From assembly GCA_903863935.1 (NCBI GenBank), contig CAIPDV010000046.1, forward strand, positions 1 through 64,000: DNA of 64,000 bases, in the 5' to 3' direction. The stretch's first letter is position 1; each line of letters starts with the position of its first letter. The notes under the pieces were generated by a model, which had not been told where the DNA came from, did not search any database, and saw only the letters and a program-made list of their open reading frames with translations. Positions 42,297 to 51,248 of this stretch are shown piece by piece. Both the position numbers and the translations under genes were made by a program. Source of the stretch: an uncultured Bacteroidota bacterium (GTDB lineage Bacteria; Bacteroidota; Bacteroidia; JABEUT01).

Positions 42297-42890
42297 TTAA
42301 TCATCAATTCCTTTACCTGCAAGTATTTGCGGTATATATTTTTCAACTTTTGCCTCTCTGGTTTTAGCTAATTTGGCAAGGGAAATAGTATAAATATATG
42401 CGCGTTGCCTACCAGGAGTCAATGCATAAAAGGCTTTTTTTAAATCGGGGTTTTCATCCAGTTTAATTTCAAGTTCTTCCGGCATTTTGTATTCAGCGGT
42501 CTTTTTCAAAGTTGCTTTCACACCTCCTTTTTCCAGTTCGATGGCTTCTTTAATATAGGCTTTAAGGGTGGGTGCCAGCTTGGTAATCTCCTTCACATTG
42601 GTAACCCGTATTTGTCGGGGCACTTGTACATTGGGCGTTTGCTGGATCAGAATTCCACTCTCATCTTTCATTAACGAACCTTTGAAAAACAGGTAGGCGC
42701 AGTACTCTTTAAAACCATGTATAAGCACTATGTTTTTATCTCCTAAGGTATAGCAAGGGCAACCCCATTTCAGGTCTTCCGTAAGTCCGCAGTCCAGCGC
42801 AATGGTTCTCAATTTTCCATATTCCTCCTGCCATTTGGTAGGCTTAGTGAAGAACCAATCGACTTTCGGATTTAATTTGCTTGATGTCAT
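42297..42890 (-). CDS. YdeI/OmpD-associated family protein (DUF1801 fold)
   Basis: The 197-residue cytoplasmic protein has the DUF1801-like start (VDWFFTKPTKWQEEYGKLR, CPCYTLGDKNIVLIHGFKEYCAYLFFKG) and a YdeI-type C-terminus (LTPGRQRAYIYTISLAKLAKTREAKVEK). The family is widespread in stress operons beside ArsR and SRPBCC proteins. No biochemical activity is known. Confidence 0.85.
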   Translation of the reverse strand: MTSSKLNPKVDWFFTKPTKWQEEYGKLRTIALDCGLTEDLKWGCPCYTLGDKNIVLIHGFKEYCAYLFFKGSLMKDESGILIQQTPNVQVPRQIRVTNVKEITKLAPTLKAYIKEAIELEKGGVKATLKKTAEYKMPEELEIKLDENPDLKKAFYALTPGRQRAYIYTISLAKLAKTREAKVEKYIPQILAGKGIDD

Positions 42891-42922
42891 AATATGTCTA
42901 AGTTATTTCAAAAATAGCTTTT

Positions 42923-43003
42923 CGCCACAAATACACTAAATCACCAAATCCCACAAAATACTTTTAGTGTGTCTTTTTTTAGTGATTTAGTGTTTTTGTG
43001 GCG
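42923..43003. repeat. 80-base imperfect hairpin between operon genes
   Basis: CGCCACAAATACACTAAATC (42923-42942) and the inverted TGATTTAGTGTTTTTGTGGCG match apart from one or two bases. It resembles short repeats common in Bacteroidota intergenic space and lies between the YdeI and SRPBCC genes. Confidence 0.7.
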
Positions 43004-43017
43004 TATTTGGTTTAATA

Positions 43018-43500
43018 CTATTTTAATTTACCCATTATCTCTTGCATCCTGTCATGTGCCATGCTTAAGCCTTGTGCAAAAGGCATTTTCAACTGCCGGT
43101 CGCGTAATGTACCTGATTCATAAATTACGTGCGTAGTGAGTTTGCTAGTGGTGTCAGTTAGCTTTTCAAACGTAATTAATTCCAACTGAACACCTAATTG
43201 CGCATTCTCCATTTCAAATGTACGGGTGATTTTCTCGTTTGGAATAAATTCATGGAATGTTCCGTTTGCTTTAAACACCACTTTCCCATTTGAATCTTTC
43301 GATTCCTGTTGATAACTGCCATGCTTCTTCGCTTCAAACTTCAGCATTTTAGCGGTTGCATATGGGTTCGACATCCATTGCTCAATGAGTTCAGGTTCGG
43401 TATGCGCTTTAAAAAGTAACTCAACGGGCAAATCAAATTCCCTTGTAATCGTTAAATCCTGTTTGCCGTCTTCTGCATTTATTTTTGTCTTCAGTTCCAT
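43018..43500 (-). CDS. SRPBCC (AHSA1-type) protein
   Basis: The 160-residue protein has the AHSA1 pattern: TITREFDLPVELLFKAHTEP, EQWMSNPYATAKMLKFEAKKH, and a C-terminal helix SMAHDRMQEIMGKL. It is the second of two SRPBCC genes after an ArsR-family regulator. Such proteins bind hydrophobic ligands; those beside ArsR often sense or sequester them. The exact ligand is unknown. Confidence 0.88.
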   Translation of the reverse strand: MELKTKINAEDGKQDLTITREFDLPVELLFKAHTEPELIEQWMSNPYATAKMLKFEAKKHGSYQQESKDSNGKVVFKANGTFHEFIPNEKITRTFEMENAQLGVQLELITFEKLTDTTSKLTTHVIYESGTLRDRQLKMPFAQGLSMAHDRMQEIMGKLK

Positions 43501-43524
43501 ATTAATTGACTTTTAAAATTTGTT

Positions 43525-44019
43525 TTATTGTGGTAGTTGTAATACTTCATCAAGGTTTCCAAGTGTAGATGTAAACCCGGCTTCAAAGCCCATTTCAATC
43601 ATCTTCTTCATACGGTCAAGGGATTCATTTATAATAATAATGTACACTTTTGTTGCTCCGTTTTCTTCGCTAAAATTCACATCCCAATCAGATCCCGGCA
43701 ATTGAGGGTTTTCATCTTTGTCAGCAAAAGTGTTATACATTTTGAAATTGGTTTTTGGAGTAATGGAAGTATATTTTTGGACTGACCAATGCTCTTGTCC
43801 TTCCGGGCTTACCATTGCATAAAATCTTCGTCCGCCAACTTTGAAATCCATAAATTTTGTTTTTGCACTGAAAGGTTTAGGCGCCCACCATTGGTCTAAT
43901 AAATCACTTTCAGTCCATGCACGCCATACGTTTTCAAGCGGTGCATCAAACTCTTTTGTAATGGTAACTTTTTTGTTTTGTAAATCCGTTACAAATTCTG
44001 TTTTGCTGTTACTTTCCAT
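43525..44019 (-). CDS. SRPBCC (AHSA1-type) protein
   Basis: This 164-residue paralog has [41 protein letters not shown] and the closing helix [17 protein letters not shown]. Its start overlaps the end of the ArsR gene by 11 bases, so it is translated with it. The second SRPBCC gene follows after 24 bases. Confidence 0.88.
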   Translation of the reverse strand: MESNSKTEFVTDLQNKKVTITKEFDAPLENVWRAWTESDLLDQWWAPKPFSAKTKFMDFKVGGRRFYAMVSPEGQEHWSVQKYTSITPKTNFKMYNTFADKDENPQLPGSDWDVNFSEENGATKVYIIIINESLDRMKKMIEMGFEAGFTSTLGNLDEVLQLPQ

Positions 44020-44335
44020 CTTTTTTTAAGTTTTTTAATACAGTTTCTAATTTATTAAATCGGTCATCCCACATTTTGCGGAATGGTTCTACAAAGTCTG
44101 CTATCTCTTTCATTTTATCAGGATTTAAGTTGTAATAGACCTCTCTGCCTTTTTGTTCTTGTACAAGCAACTTACACTCGGTGAGTATCTGCAAGTGTTT
44201 TGAAATGGTTGGCCTGGCGGTATCAAAATTTGAGGCTATTGCGCCGGCTGTCATTACCTGCGAGGCTACTAAAGTAAGTATGGCCCTTCTTGTCGGGTCG
44301 GCTATGGCTTGAAAAACATCTCGTCTTAAATTCAT
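44009..44335 (-). CDS. ArsR-family HTH regulator
   Basis: From ATG 44335 the 108-residue product reads [20 protein letters not shown], the canonical start of this subfamily. The winged helix is clear ([40 protein letters not shown]). It lacks the metal-binding cysteines of ArsR proper. The upstream in-frame codons overlap the promoter and are not used. It probably controls its own SRPBCC operon through repeats at 44344-44378. Confidence 0.93.
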   Translation of the reverse strand: MNLRRDVFQAIADPTRRAILTLVASQVMTAGAIASNFDTARPTISKHLQILTECKLLVQEQKGREVYYNLNPDKMKEIADFVEPFRKMWDDRFNKLETVLKNLKKDGK

Positions 44336-44343
44336 TGTGTAGC

Positions 44344-44378
44344 TATTTGACTGCAAATATATATGAAGTTATTTGACT
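44344..44378 (-). promoter_or_regulatory. ArsR operon promoter and direct-repeat operator
   Basis: TATTTGACT occurs at 44344-44352 and 44370-44378, 26 bases apart, on either side of a minus-strand -7 box (TATATTTG, 44354-44361). The arrangement fits a repressor site covering the promoter. Confidence 0.5.
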
Positions 44379-44457
44379 ACATATATTTTTTAACAGTTTT
44401 CTATGTCATAGAAATAGAACTGACTGAAAGTTAGCTTGAAAAATTTTTGGGGTTCGA

Positions 44458-45129
44458 TTAATTTACATAAGTACAACAAAATGCCACGCGTACCCAATGG
44501 TCATTTATTCTTTGATATAAACCTGTCCAGCCATCACCGCATAGCCCTGCACAATAGTGATGACAATGGATAATTGCGTAGCTGTAATTTTTATCGAAAA
44601 CCGGACGGCTTATATTATAAGCTCCGTCAGCGTTAGCATAGAATCGCTTAACAGAATCTATTTGCGCTAATCTTTTTTGAATTATTCTTTCTTGCTTTTT
44701 ATTACTGGCCTTCCGGTGTTGTGTATAATGATCTAACAGTATTGCAACATCCTTATCCTGTACAAAACAAATTCTCCTGCTCCCGGGAAGATGAACATCC
44801 TTTGCAATCCACTGGAAAGTTTTGCCGCTATCACCACCTATACTTTCCTTCATTTGCTGAAATGAACTGTCAGGCAAAAACCCACTACCACAACAACTAT
44901 AAGAAACAATCAGGCCATTCTTATCTGTTTTAGGCTTCTCAAAAGGATTCTCCTTCCAATAAAATTCATAATTACATTCTAAATCTACCAATGTAGTGTT
45001 GTGCACCATATCATCAACACTATAATAATTGGTGTCAGCTATCATATCACTCAAAAAAAATTCTTTTGTGACTACTTGGGAATGACACCAAAAAGGAATA
45101 AAGAAAGCTACTATCCAAATCCATCTCAT
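44458..45129 (-). CDS. Exported protein of unknown function
   Basis: The 223-residue protein has a signal peptide (MRWIWIVAFFIPFWCHSQVV) and a mature part with many aromatic and cysteine residues, including CCGSGFLPD and, near the end, YAIIHCHHYCAGLCGDGWTGL and FCCTY. The cysteines suggest disulfides in the periplasm. No family is recognised and the gene stands alone. Confidence 0.7.
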   Translation of the reverse strand: MRWIWIVAFFIPFWCHSQVVTKEFFLSDMIADTNYYSVDDMVHNTTLVDLECNYEFYWKENPFEKPKTDKNGLIVSYSCCGSGFLPDSSFQQMKESIGGDSGKTFQWIAKDVHLPGSRRICFVQDKDVAILLDHYTQHRKASNKKQERIIQKRLAQIDSVKRFYANADGAYNISRPVFDKNYSYAIIHCHHYCAGLCGDGWTGLYQRINDHWVRVAFCCTYVN

Positions 45130-45430
45130 AGACTCAAAGATAAAAAATATTGGGGCATTAAAACAAAATAAGCCGGCTTAGTTGCGTGAGGGATTGCAGT
45201 GGAAAGCCTGCAAAGGCATTTCATGGCTATTATGCCTGCAGACTTGTAACGGAAAGCCCGACCCCTTGCGCTTTGGCATGGGGGCACGCCCAAAATCAGT
45301 AAAAAGTGGAAAGTAGAAAAGGGAAAGTGCCGATTGGGTAAGATTGCTTCGCAGAGCCTCGCAATGACGTGGTTTATAGGGAAATGATACGTCCCGCAAT
45401 TTCTGCGGGATAAGGAATGGGGCAAACTAC
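45130..45430. repeat. Composite repeat region before dnaK
   Basis: The gap contains GCGTGAGGGATTGCAGTGG, GGGGGCACGCCC, ATTGCTTCGCAGAGCCTCGC followed by AATGACG, and CCCGCAATTTCTGCGGG, several of them common repeat units in Bacteroidota. No coding frame with protein-like character is seen over the first 300 bases. Confidence 0.55.
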
Positions 45431-45468
45431 TGACATTTTGTCACTATCCCCTATTGGCATGTTTTGGC
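45431..45468 (+). promoter_or_regulatory. Candidate heat-shock control region of dnaK
   Basis: TGACATTTTGTCA (45431-45443) is a perfect inverted repeat. TTGGCATGTTTTGGCA (45454-45469) resembles a sigma-54 site but with one base less between GG and GC than usual. Both lie 60-95 bases before the dnaK start. The reading is tentative. Confidence 0.35.
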
Positions 45469-45526
45469 ACACTAATTGATAAGTACTTTAATAGAACATA
45501 AATTATAAACCGAAAAATAAATAGAA

Positions 45527-47455
45527 ATGAGCAAAATCATTGGAATTGACTTAGGAACAACCAACTCGTGCGTGGCAGTAATGGAAGGCAGCGAGCCTAC
45601 CGTAATAGCTAACAGCGAGGGCAGGCGTACAACCCCTTCTATCGTAGCCTTTGTAGAAAACGGCGAACGTAAAGTGGGCGACCCTGCTAAAAGACAGGCG
45701 ATAACCAACGCCAAAAAGACCGTTGCCTCCATCAAGAGGTTTATGGGACATAACATGAGCGAAGTAACCGACGAAATGAAACGGGTACCATATACTATTG
45801 TAAACGAAGGTAACGTACCTAAAGTACAGATTGACGACCGCAAGTATTCTCCTCAGGAAATATCGGCTATGATTCTTCAAAAGATGAAGAAGACCGCTGA
45901 AGATTATCTGGGACATGAAGTTACCGAAGCCGTTATTACCGTACCTGCATACTTTAACGATGCACAACGCCAGGCTACCAAAGAAGCCGGAGAAATTGCC
46001 GGATTGAAGGTTCGCCGTATTATCAACGAGCCTACTGCAGCTGCATTGGCTTATGGCTTAGACAAGAAACATAAAAACATGAAAATAGCGGTGTTCGACT
46101 TAGGTGGTGGAACATTCGATATATCTATATTGGAATTGGGCGAAGGCGTATTTGAAGTAAAATCGACCAACGGTAACACCCACTTGGGTGGCGATGACTT
46201 CGACCAGAAGATTGTTGACTGGTTGGCAGATGAATTCAAGAAAGATGAAGGCCTGGATCTCCGCAAGGACCCAATGGCGCTGCAACGCTTGAAAGAGGCT
46301 GCTGAAAAAGCCAAGATTGAACTTTCCAGTTCTACCTCTACCGAAATTAACCTGCCTTATATTATGCCGGTTGACGGTATGCCAAAGCACTTGGTAAAAA
46401 CCTTATCGCGCGCTAAATTTGAAAGCCTTTGCGACAGCCTGATACAAGCATGTATCCCGCCATGCGAAAAAGCCATGAAGGATGCAGGCCTTACCAACAA
46501 AGACATTGACGAAGTAATTTTAGTAGGAGGTTCTACACGTACCCCTATTATACAAACCATAGTAGAAAAATTCTTCGGCAGAGTACCAAGCAAAGGTGTA
46601 AATCCTGATGAAGCTGTTGCCGTAGGTGCGGCCATTCAAGGTGCCGTATTGACAGGTGAAATTAAAGATGTGTTATTGCTCGACGTAACCCCGCTTTCCT
46701 TAGGTATTGAAACCCTGGGAGGTGTGTTTACCAAGTTGATTGAATCGAACACTACCATACCATCGCGCAAATCGGAAACCTTCTCTACCGCTGCTGATAA
46801 CCAGCCTTCGGTTGAGATACACGTGCTGCAAGGCGAACGCCCGATGGCAAACGCTAACCGTACCATTGGCCGCTTTACATTAGATGGCTTGCCACCTGCA
46901 CAACGTGGCACACCTCAAATTGAAGTGACCTTTGATATTGATGCGAACGGAATTGTGAACGTATCGGCAAAGGATAAGGCAACAGGCAAATCTCAACATG
47001 TGCGTATTGAAGCAAGTTCTGGATTGAGCGATGCAGAAATAAAACGTATGAAAGAAGAAGCTGCTGCTAACGCTGACAGCGACAAGAAAGCCAAAGAAGA
47101 AATAGATAAGATAAACAGCGCTGATGCTCTCATCTTCCAAAGTGATAAGCAACTGAAAGACTATGGAGACAAACTCTCTGCAGATAAGAAAGAAGCTATT
47201 ACCAAAGCATTGGATGGTTTGAAAGAAGCCCACAAAGCAAAGGACCTTGCACGGATTGATGTTACCATGGGTGAATTAAACACCGCATGGCAAGCAGCCT
47301 CCGAAGAAATGTACAAGGCTACCCAAGCAGCCCAACCCGGCGCAGATGGCGCAGGACAACCAAACGCTGACGGAGGAGCTCCCGGAGCCGACGGTAAAAA
47401 AGAAGGTGAGGTTACCGATGTAGATTTTGAAGAGGTTAAGGATGACAAGAAGTAA
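45527..47455 (+). CDS. dnaK: Hsp70 chaperone DnaK
   Basis: DnaK folds nascent and stressed proteins in an ATP-driven cycle with DnaJ and GrpE, neither of which is encoded nearby. The 642-residue protein begins [18 protein letters not shown], has the [12 protein letters not shown] and [10 protein letters not shown] nucleotide-binding motifs, a substrate-binding domain, and the acidic end [13 protein letters not shown]. Length and motifs are typical of bacterial DnaK. A terminator follows at 47470-47503. Confidence 0.98.
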   Translation: MSKIIGIDLGTTNSCVAVMEGSEPTVIANSEGRRTTPSIVAFVENGERKVGDPAKRQAITNAKKTVASIKRFMGHNMSEVTDEMKRVPYTIVNEGNVPKVQIDDRKYSPQEISAMILQKMKKTAEDYLGHEVTEAVITVPAYFNDAQRQATKEAGEIAGLKVRRIINEPTAAALAYGLDKKHKNMKIAVFDLGGGTFDISILELGEGVFEVKSTNGNTHLGGDDFDQKIVDWLADEFKKDEGLDLRKDPMALQRLKEAAEKAKIELSSSTSTEINLPYIMPVDGMPKHLVKTLSRAKFESLCDSLIQACIPPCEKAMKDAGLTNKDIDEVILVGGSTRTPIIQTIVEKFFGRVPSKGVNPDEAVAVGAAIQGAVLTGEIKDVLLLDVTPLSLGIETLGGVFTKLIESNTTIPSRKSETFSTAADNQPSVEIHVLQGERPMANANRTIGRFTLDGLPPAQRGTPQIEVTFDIDANGIVNVSAKDKATGKSQHVRIEASSGLSDAEIKRMKEEAAANADSDKKAKEEIDKINSADALIFQSDKQLKDYGDKLSADKKEAITKALDGLKEAHKAKDLARIDVTMGELNTAWQAASEEMYKATQAAQPGADGAGQPNADGGAPGADGKKEGEVTDVDFEEVKDDKK

Positions 47456-47469
47456 AAACAAATAAGAGG

Positions 47470-47503
47470 AAACCCTCGCAGAAATGCGGGGGTTTTTGAT
47501 TTT
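47470..47503 (+). terminator. Terminator of dnaK
   Basis: AACCCTCGCA and TGCGGGGGTT pair with a GAAA loop, followed by TTTGATTTT. It lies 14 bases after the dnaK stop. Confidence 0.75.
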
Positions 47504-47513
47504 AAAGAGTATT

Positions 47514-47900
47514 ATGAAAACAATAGAACAATTACATATGGCAAAAAATTTTATTCTCTTCACGGACAAATACATTTCCTTGAAAACTATTGAAGTAGAA
47601 ATTCAAAACTTTCAGGAGTCTCTCGCATCTGGAACAGGCTTAAACCTTTTGAGTTGGTCATTTGGTGATAGGAGTGATTTAAGATGTTGTATTACATATC
47701 TTACCAGTATAGATAGAAACTGGGCTGCAAATGGAGAAACAGAAATATTTCGATGGAACTTGGAACAACCTATTGAAGACAAGCAATTTCAATTGGAAAT
47801 AAAAACTGACAAAGATTTAAGTACTTACGCAATTGCTGTTACAGGCAAAGATAAGAATGGAGAAACTGTAAACTTTGAATTGGAGAGAATGCCGAATTAA
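47514..47900 (+). CDS. Small soluble protein of unknown function
   Basis: From ATG 47514 the product has 128 residues, no signal peptide and no membrane segment. It has an N-terminal helix with LHMAKNFILFTDKYI, an SLASGTGLNLLSWSFGDR stretch and beta-rich middle. No family is recognised. A second in-frame ATG at 47538 could be the true start. It stands just after the dnaK terminator. Confidence 0.6.
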   Translation: MKTIEQLHMAKNFILFTDKYISLKTIEVEIQNFQESLASGTGLNLLSWSFGDRSDLRCCITYLTSIDRNWAANGETEIFRWNLEQPIEDKQFQLEIKTDKDLSTYAIAVTGKDKNGETVNFELERMPN

Positions 47901-47937
47901 TACCTTGTCATAATTATTTATTCTCGTTAATTATTGA

Positions 47938-48090
<153 letters not shown>

Positions 48091-48101
48091 GAATTTTCCA
48101 G

Positions 48102-48125
48102 TTGCCACAACCTTTCGGCCGTGCG
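48102..48125. repeat. Degenerate REP copy
   Basis: TTGCCACAACCTTTCGGCCG matches the RAYT-linked REP TTGCCACGACCTTTAGGTCG with three changes. It sits beside a terminator. Confidence 0.5.
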
Positions 48126-48126
48126 C

Positions 48127-48160
48127 AAAAAAACCCCGACATTCCTGCCGGGGTTTTTTA
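48127..48160. terminator. Bidirectional terminator before the SnoaL-like gene
   Basis: AAAAAACCCCG and CGGGGTTTTTT form a strong stem with A and T tracts on both sides. It lies 20 bases after the stop of the minus-strand gene at 48181. Confidence 0.85.
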
Positions 48161-48180
48161 ATTGGGTAAGGAGAACCTAC

Positions 48181-48747
48181 TTACTTACCTAAACCAATTT
48201 GGCTCATATAGGTTTGGTTATCCCAAAAGAGCCACTCTTCAATCATTACACCATCTTTCCAATGCCCGATAGTGCACATAGGCAGTTTAAATGATTTCCC
48301 TGTTGGCTGAATAAATTTTCCGTTCCCGATAGGCATAGGTTTGGTAAATGTACCTTCCATAACACCCATAACACAGGTCCATTCACCGTTGGATGAGCCA
48401 ATCTTTATAGGATGCTGTTTTATTCTTGTATCAGGAGCATAAACAAACATGGCTTTCAGGTCTTCAATGTGCTTTTCTATACCATTGGTATGGTGTCCGT
48501 CGGGCCAGTCTACAATAATGTCCTTGGCATGACTTTCATGCAGGCGAACCCAATCCTGGTTTGAGAACACAGTATAATCGAGGGTATCAAAGGTCATCAG
48601 GTTTTTTGCGAGCGTTGAGTTGCCGTCAGCAATTCCTTTCAAAATAGTCTGCATCGAATCTATTTTCGCCTGCATTTCTTTCGAATACTTTTCATTGTTT
48701 TCTGAACAGCCCGTAAAATTCAGCGCCCCTGCCACACATAAAAGCAT
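48181..48747 (-). CDS. SnoaL-like (NTF2-fold) lipoprotein
   Basis: The 188-residue protein has a lipobox in LNFTGCS and a mature SnoaL-like domain (GIEKHIEDLKAMFVYAPDTR, PTGKSFKLPMCTIGHWKDG, EEWLFWDNQTYMSQIGL), homologous in style to the protein at 7303. The first ATG gives a signal without positive charge; sense codons upstream (KKQKIKTTFKIGI) would supply it only if a non-standard ATT or ATC start were used. A -7 box TACTTTTG lies further up on the minus strand. Confidence 0.82.
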   Translation of the reverse strand: MLLCVAGALNFTGCSENNEKYSKEMQAKIDSMQTILKGIADGNSTLAKNLMTFDTLDYTVFSNQDWVRLHESHAKDIIVDWPDGHHTNGIEKHIEDLKAMFVYAPDTRIKQHPIKIGSSNGEWTCVMGVMEGTFTKPMPIGNGKFIQPTGKSFKLPMCTIGHWKDGVMIEEWLFWDNQTYMSQIGLGK

Positions 48748-49001
48748 GATGCCGATTTTGAATGTTGTTTTGATTTTTTGTTTTTTGATAATTTTAATTA
48801 ATAAATATATTTCAATTGACGATGCAAAAGTATCAGGTTTGTGCTAGAAGATACTTAACCTAGATTAATAAATAAATTTTCGAGTCTTCTTATTTGATTT
48901 AACGTTATTCATTTTTCATCTCCGCCTTAGCTAAACCTATATAAGCTGCATCTCTAACAGAATTATTTGTATAATTGTATTAGCACTTAAACATATTCAA
49001 T

Positions 49002-49445
49002 ATGAAAAAAATAATCTTGTTAATCGCAATGGTATTGGGTATAGTGTCAGCTCAGGCGCAAAGGATGGATACAAATGATATTCCTCAGAAAGTGAGGGAT
49101 GCATTCCGGAAGGATTACTCATCGGTTGAATTTCCCGGTTGGACCAAATTCGGAGATATCTATATTACAACATTCGCTTTTAATGGTTCCGTAACCATCA
49201 GGTACAATTCCGATGGAACATTAAACCACCTGGAACAAAGTATTGAACCGAATGCGATCCCACAGGCGGCTAAAGATTATTTAGACACAAATTTCCCTAA
49301 CGATACAGTGCAATTGGCATACGAAATAAAAGATGGTAATGGAGTAATTACCTATTTAACAGATTTCAGTTATAGTGATTCCAAAAAGATTTCGAAATAT
49401 ATTTTTGATGCGAAAGGAAACTTTCTGGAAACAAGAAGTTGGTAG
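49002..49445 (+). CDS. Exported PepSY-like (BLIP-like) protein
   Basis: The 147-residue protein has a signal peptide (MKKIILLIAMVLGIVSAQAQ) and two PepSY-like repeats, VRDAFRKDYSSVEFPGWTKF and AKDYLDTNFPNDTVQLAYEI, with beta strands between. Many Bacteroidota carry such periplasmic proteins, possibly protease inhibitors. Function is not known. Confidence 0.83.
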   Translation: MKKIILLIAMVLGIVSAQAQRMDTNDIPQKVRDAFRKDYSSVEFPGWTKFGDIYITTFAFNGSVTIRYNSDGTLNHLEQSIEPNAIPQAAKDYLDTNFPNDTVQLAYEIKDGNGVITYLTDFSYSDSKKISKYIFDAKGNFLETRSW

Positions 49446-49460
49446 CTAATGTGGATTAGA

Positions 49461-49670
49461 CTAGGCCTTCTTCAAAAACTCGGGCCTAAGGACAATACTG
49501 CTGCCGTTAATCTTACAATCAATTTCATTTTCGTCGTCAGTGAGTCGTATTTTTTTAACTACGGTTCCGCGTTTAATAACTTGTGATGAGCCTTTTAATT
49601 TTAAGTCCTTTATCAGGATTACTGAATCGCCTTCGTTCAATATAGTGCCATTGCTGTCTTTTGTTTCCAT
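49461..49670 (-). CDS. PhnA/YjdM C-terminal-domain protein
   Basis: The 69-residue product from ATG 49670 matches the C-terminal domain of PhnA: DSNGTILNEGDSVILIKDLK, SSQVIKRGTVVKKIRLTD and EIDCKINGSSIVLRPEFLKK. The zinc-ribbon half found in longer relatives is absent, as usual in this phylum. Despite the family name there is no firm link to phosphonate use. A promoter lies at 49688-49695. Confidence 0.85.
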   Translation of the reverse strand: METKDSNGTILNEGDSVILIKDLKLKGSSQVIKRGTVVKKIRLTDDENEIDCKINGSSIVLRPEFLKKA

Positions 49671-49687
49671 GTTTTTTTGATTTTCAC

Positions 49688-49695
49688 AAAGATAC
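49688..49695 (-). promoter_or_regulatory. Promoter -7 box of the PhnA-like gene
   Basis: On the minus strand TATCTTTG matches TAnnTTTG, 17 bases before the ATG at 49670, which confirms the shorter start. Confidence 0.6.
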
Positions 49696-49748
49696 AATCT
49701 TGGGGTTCTTATAAGATTTATTAGATTTGTCAATTATAAACTCCGCTC

Positions 49749-50423
49749 ATGAAAAAATTAAAAATCAGTATCATTTTATTTGTATTTACTGCCTTGGTTT
49801 CCTGTAATTTTTTTCTGAAAAAAGGAAAAGCCATTACTGCAATGACCGCTACCGGAAAGGAAGTACAGTTATATGAAAACGGTACGTGGGAATACACCAA
49901 TAAAGCTGACGGTAAGAAAATAAAAACTACCGATTCTCTCCTTGATGCAGCAGATGGCTCATCTACAAGTTATGTGTTAAAAAGCCAGGTTACCAATGTA
50001 TCGGTAAATCTTAATCCGGAAAAATGGTCATTTGAAAAAGGCGATGGAAGCAGTTCTTCTGAATATACCTTCACACTCAAGCGGAAAGATGCCTACGCAA
50101 TGCTTATTACAGAACGCATTGGAGCTACCATAAAAATTTTAAAAGAAGCAGCATTAAGCAATGCCCAAAAAGTATCACCTGATGTAAAGGTGGTGGATGA
50201 AGAAATGAAAGATGTACACGGAGTAAAAGTATTATTCATGCAACTTGAAGGCACAGTACAGGATATTCCGTTCACTTATCTGGGTTATTATTACTCAAGT
50301 CCAAAGGGGTCTATTCAGTTTGTTGCGTACACCTCCCAATCTTTATTAAAGGAATATCGTTCAGATATGGAAGAATTATTGAATGGAATGACTATAACTC
50401 CTGACACTGCACCCGTAAATTAG
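49749..50423 (+). CDS. Lipoprotein of unknown function
   Basis: The 224-residue protein has a lipoprotein signal (MKKLKISIILFVFTALVSC) and a mature part starting FLKKGKAITAMTATGKEVQL with a short ENGTWEYTNK motif seen in several Bacteroidota proteins. The rest is mixed alpha/beta (ITERIGATIKILKEAALSNA, FTYLGYYYSSPKG). No family is recognised. It lies 16 bases before the next exported protein gene. Confidence 0.75.
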   Translation: MKKLKISIILFVFTALVSCNFFLKKGKAITAMTATGKEVQLYENGTWEYTNKADGKKIKTTDSLLDAADGSSTSYVLKSQVTNVSVNLNPEKWSFEKGDGSSSSEYTFTLKRKDAYAMLITERIGATIKILKEAALSNAQKVSPDVKVVDEEMKDVHGVKVLFMQLEGTVQDIPFTYLGYYYSSPKGSIQFVAYTSQSLLKEYRSDMEELLNGMTITPDTAPVN

Positions 50424-50439
50424 TATATTTGTTTTTCAA

Positions 50440-51027
50440 ATGTTTAGTATGAAAAAAGTGCTTTTATTTTCATTCTCACTGCTGCTTTTTTTAAGCGGAT
50501 ATTCCCAAAAGGGGCAGGTAGTGAATATTAAGAAGTTGAAGAATGACACGATCATCTGGCAGAAAGATTCCCTTTTAAACCCGGCTGATTTTAAAGGAAA
50601 AGTAAGCAAACAATGGGCCGGTTGTGCAGTTACATTTATCATGATTGAACCTGTGGAGAGTAATGGTAACATGCTGTTCTCTGTTCAGGCTGTGTTCGAT
50701 AAATCGAAATCATCTATCATCAAAACATCTGACTATATTCTGAAACATGAGCAACTTCATTTCGACATTTGCGAATTATATGCCCGCAAATTGAGAAAGA
50801 TGCTGCTGGAAACCGATTTTAAGAAGGTAAAAAATATTCAGCGGGAAATACAGAATATGTACAACAAAGTGAACAATGAATACGCAAAATACGAGGAGAA
50901 ATACGATAAGGATACCAACCACGGTGAAAACCCTGCCAAACAAAAGGTGTGGAGCGATGATATTGCTAATCAGATGAAAGAGCTGGATAAGTACGCTTCC
51001 ACTATGGTGAATGTAGTTCAGAATTAG
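50440..51027 (+). CDS. DUF922-type putative secreted metalloprotease
   Basis: The 195-residue protein (192 from the second ATG at 50449) has a signal peptide and the zinc-binding HEQLH (103-107) in LKHEQLHFDICELYARKL, the DUF922 signature. Predicted activity is zinc-dependent proteolysis in the periplasm, not demonstrated. A basic coiled region (VKNIQREIQNMYNKVNNEYA) fills the C-terminus. The gene ends TAG within TAGTCGGGGCCCGAC. Confidence 0.8.
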   Translation: MFSMKKVLLFSFSLLLFLSGYSQKGQVVNIKKLKNDTIIWQKDSLLNPADFKGKVSKQWAGCAVTFIMIEPVESNGNMLFSVQAVFDKSKSSIIKTSDYILKHEQLHFDICELYARKLRKMLLETDFKKVKNIQREIQNMYNKVNNEYAKYEEKYDKDTNHGENPAKQKVWSDDIANQMKELDKYASTMVNVVQN

Positions 51028-51036
51028 TCGGGGCCC
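51024..51036. repeat. GTCGGGGCCCGAC palindrome at a stop codon
   Basis: The TAG of the preceding gene begins TAGTCGGGGCCCGAC, as at the gdh stop (20145-20159 on the minus strand). AATAATT or ATAATTA follows in both. Confidence 0.8.
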
Positions 51037-51068
51037 GACAGATAATTACCATACCTTTTTGCTTTTTG

Positions 51069-51128
51069 CCCTATCCCCCTAAAATGGCTTTGTATAGCAG
51101 TTTTTCAAGTCCCCTTTAGCGTTTTGCA
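51069..51128. repeat. Degenerate copy of the CAAAGCCCC palindrome
   Basis: CCCTAAAATGGCTTTGTATA followed by GCAGTTTTTCAAGTCCCCTT and TAGCG follows the layout of the 64-base palindrome at 61142-61205 with many changes. It lies before the helicase promoter. Confidence 0.5.
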
Positions 51129-51160
51129 GCAGGTAAATCCCACAATTCCGATAAAAAGCG

Positions 51161-51168
51161 TACCTTTG
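51161..51168 (+). promoter_or_regulatory. Promoter -7 box of the helicase gene
   Basis: TACCTTTG matches TAnnTTTG. The start codon at 51249 gives a leader of about 75 bases, longer than most here, as is common for cold-responsive RNA helicase genes. Confidence 0.6.
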
Positions 51169-51248
51169 CAGCCAATTGAATCAATTTTTACATGGGTTAC
51201 TGTCTGCTAACTGTTTGTGAAAGTTGATGCCTTAACATAACAAACAAC

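Noticed and set aside
42923-43003. Terminator between the YdeI and SRPBCC genes
   Set aside because: The stem is long but AT-rich with a large loop and no T tract in the needed place; it reads better as a repeat.
45178-45425. Open frames of 73 and 99 codons in the gap before dnaK
   Set aside because: They are made of repeat DNA on the minus strand, without start context or protein-like composition.
45454-45469. True sigma-54 promoter before dnaK
   Set aside because: The GG and GC are one base too close, so it is listed only as a candidate control region.
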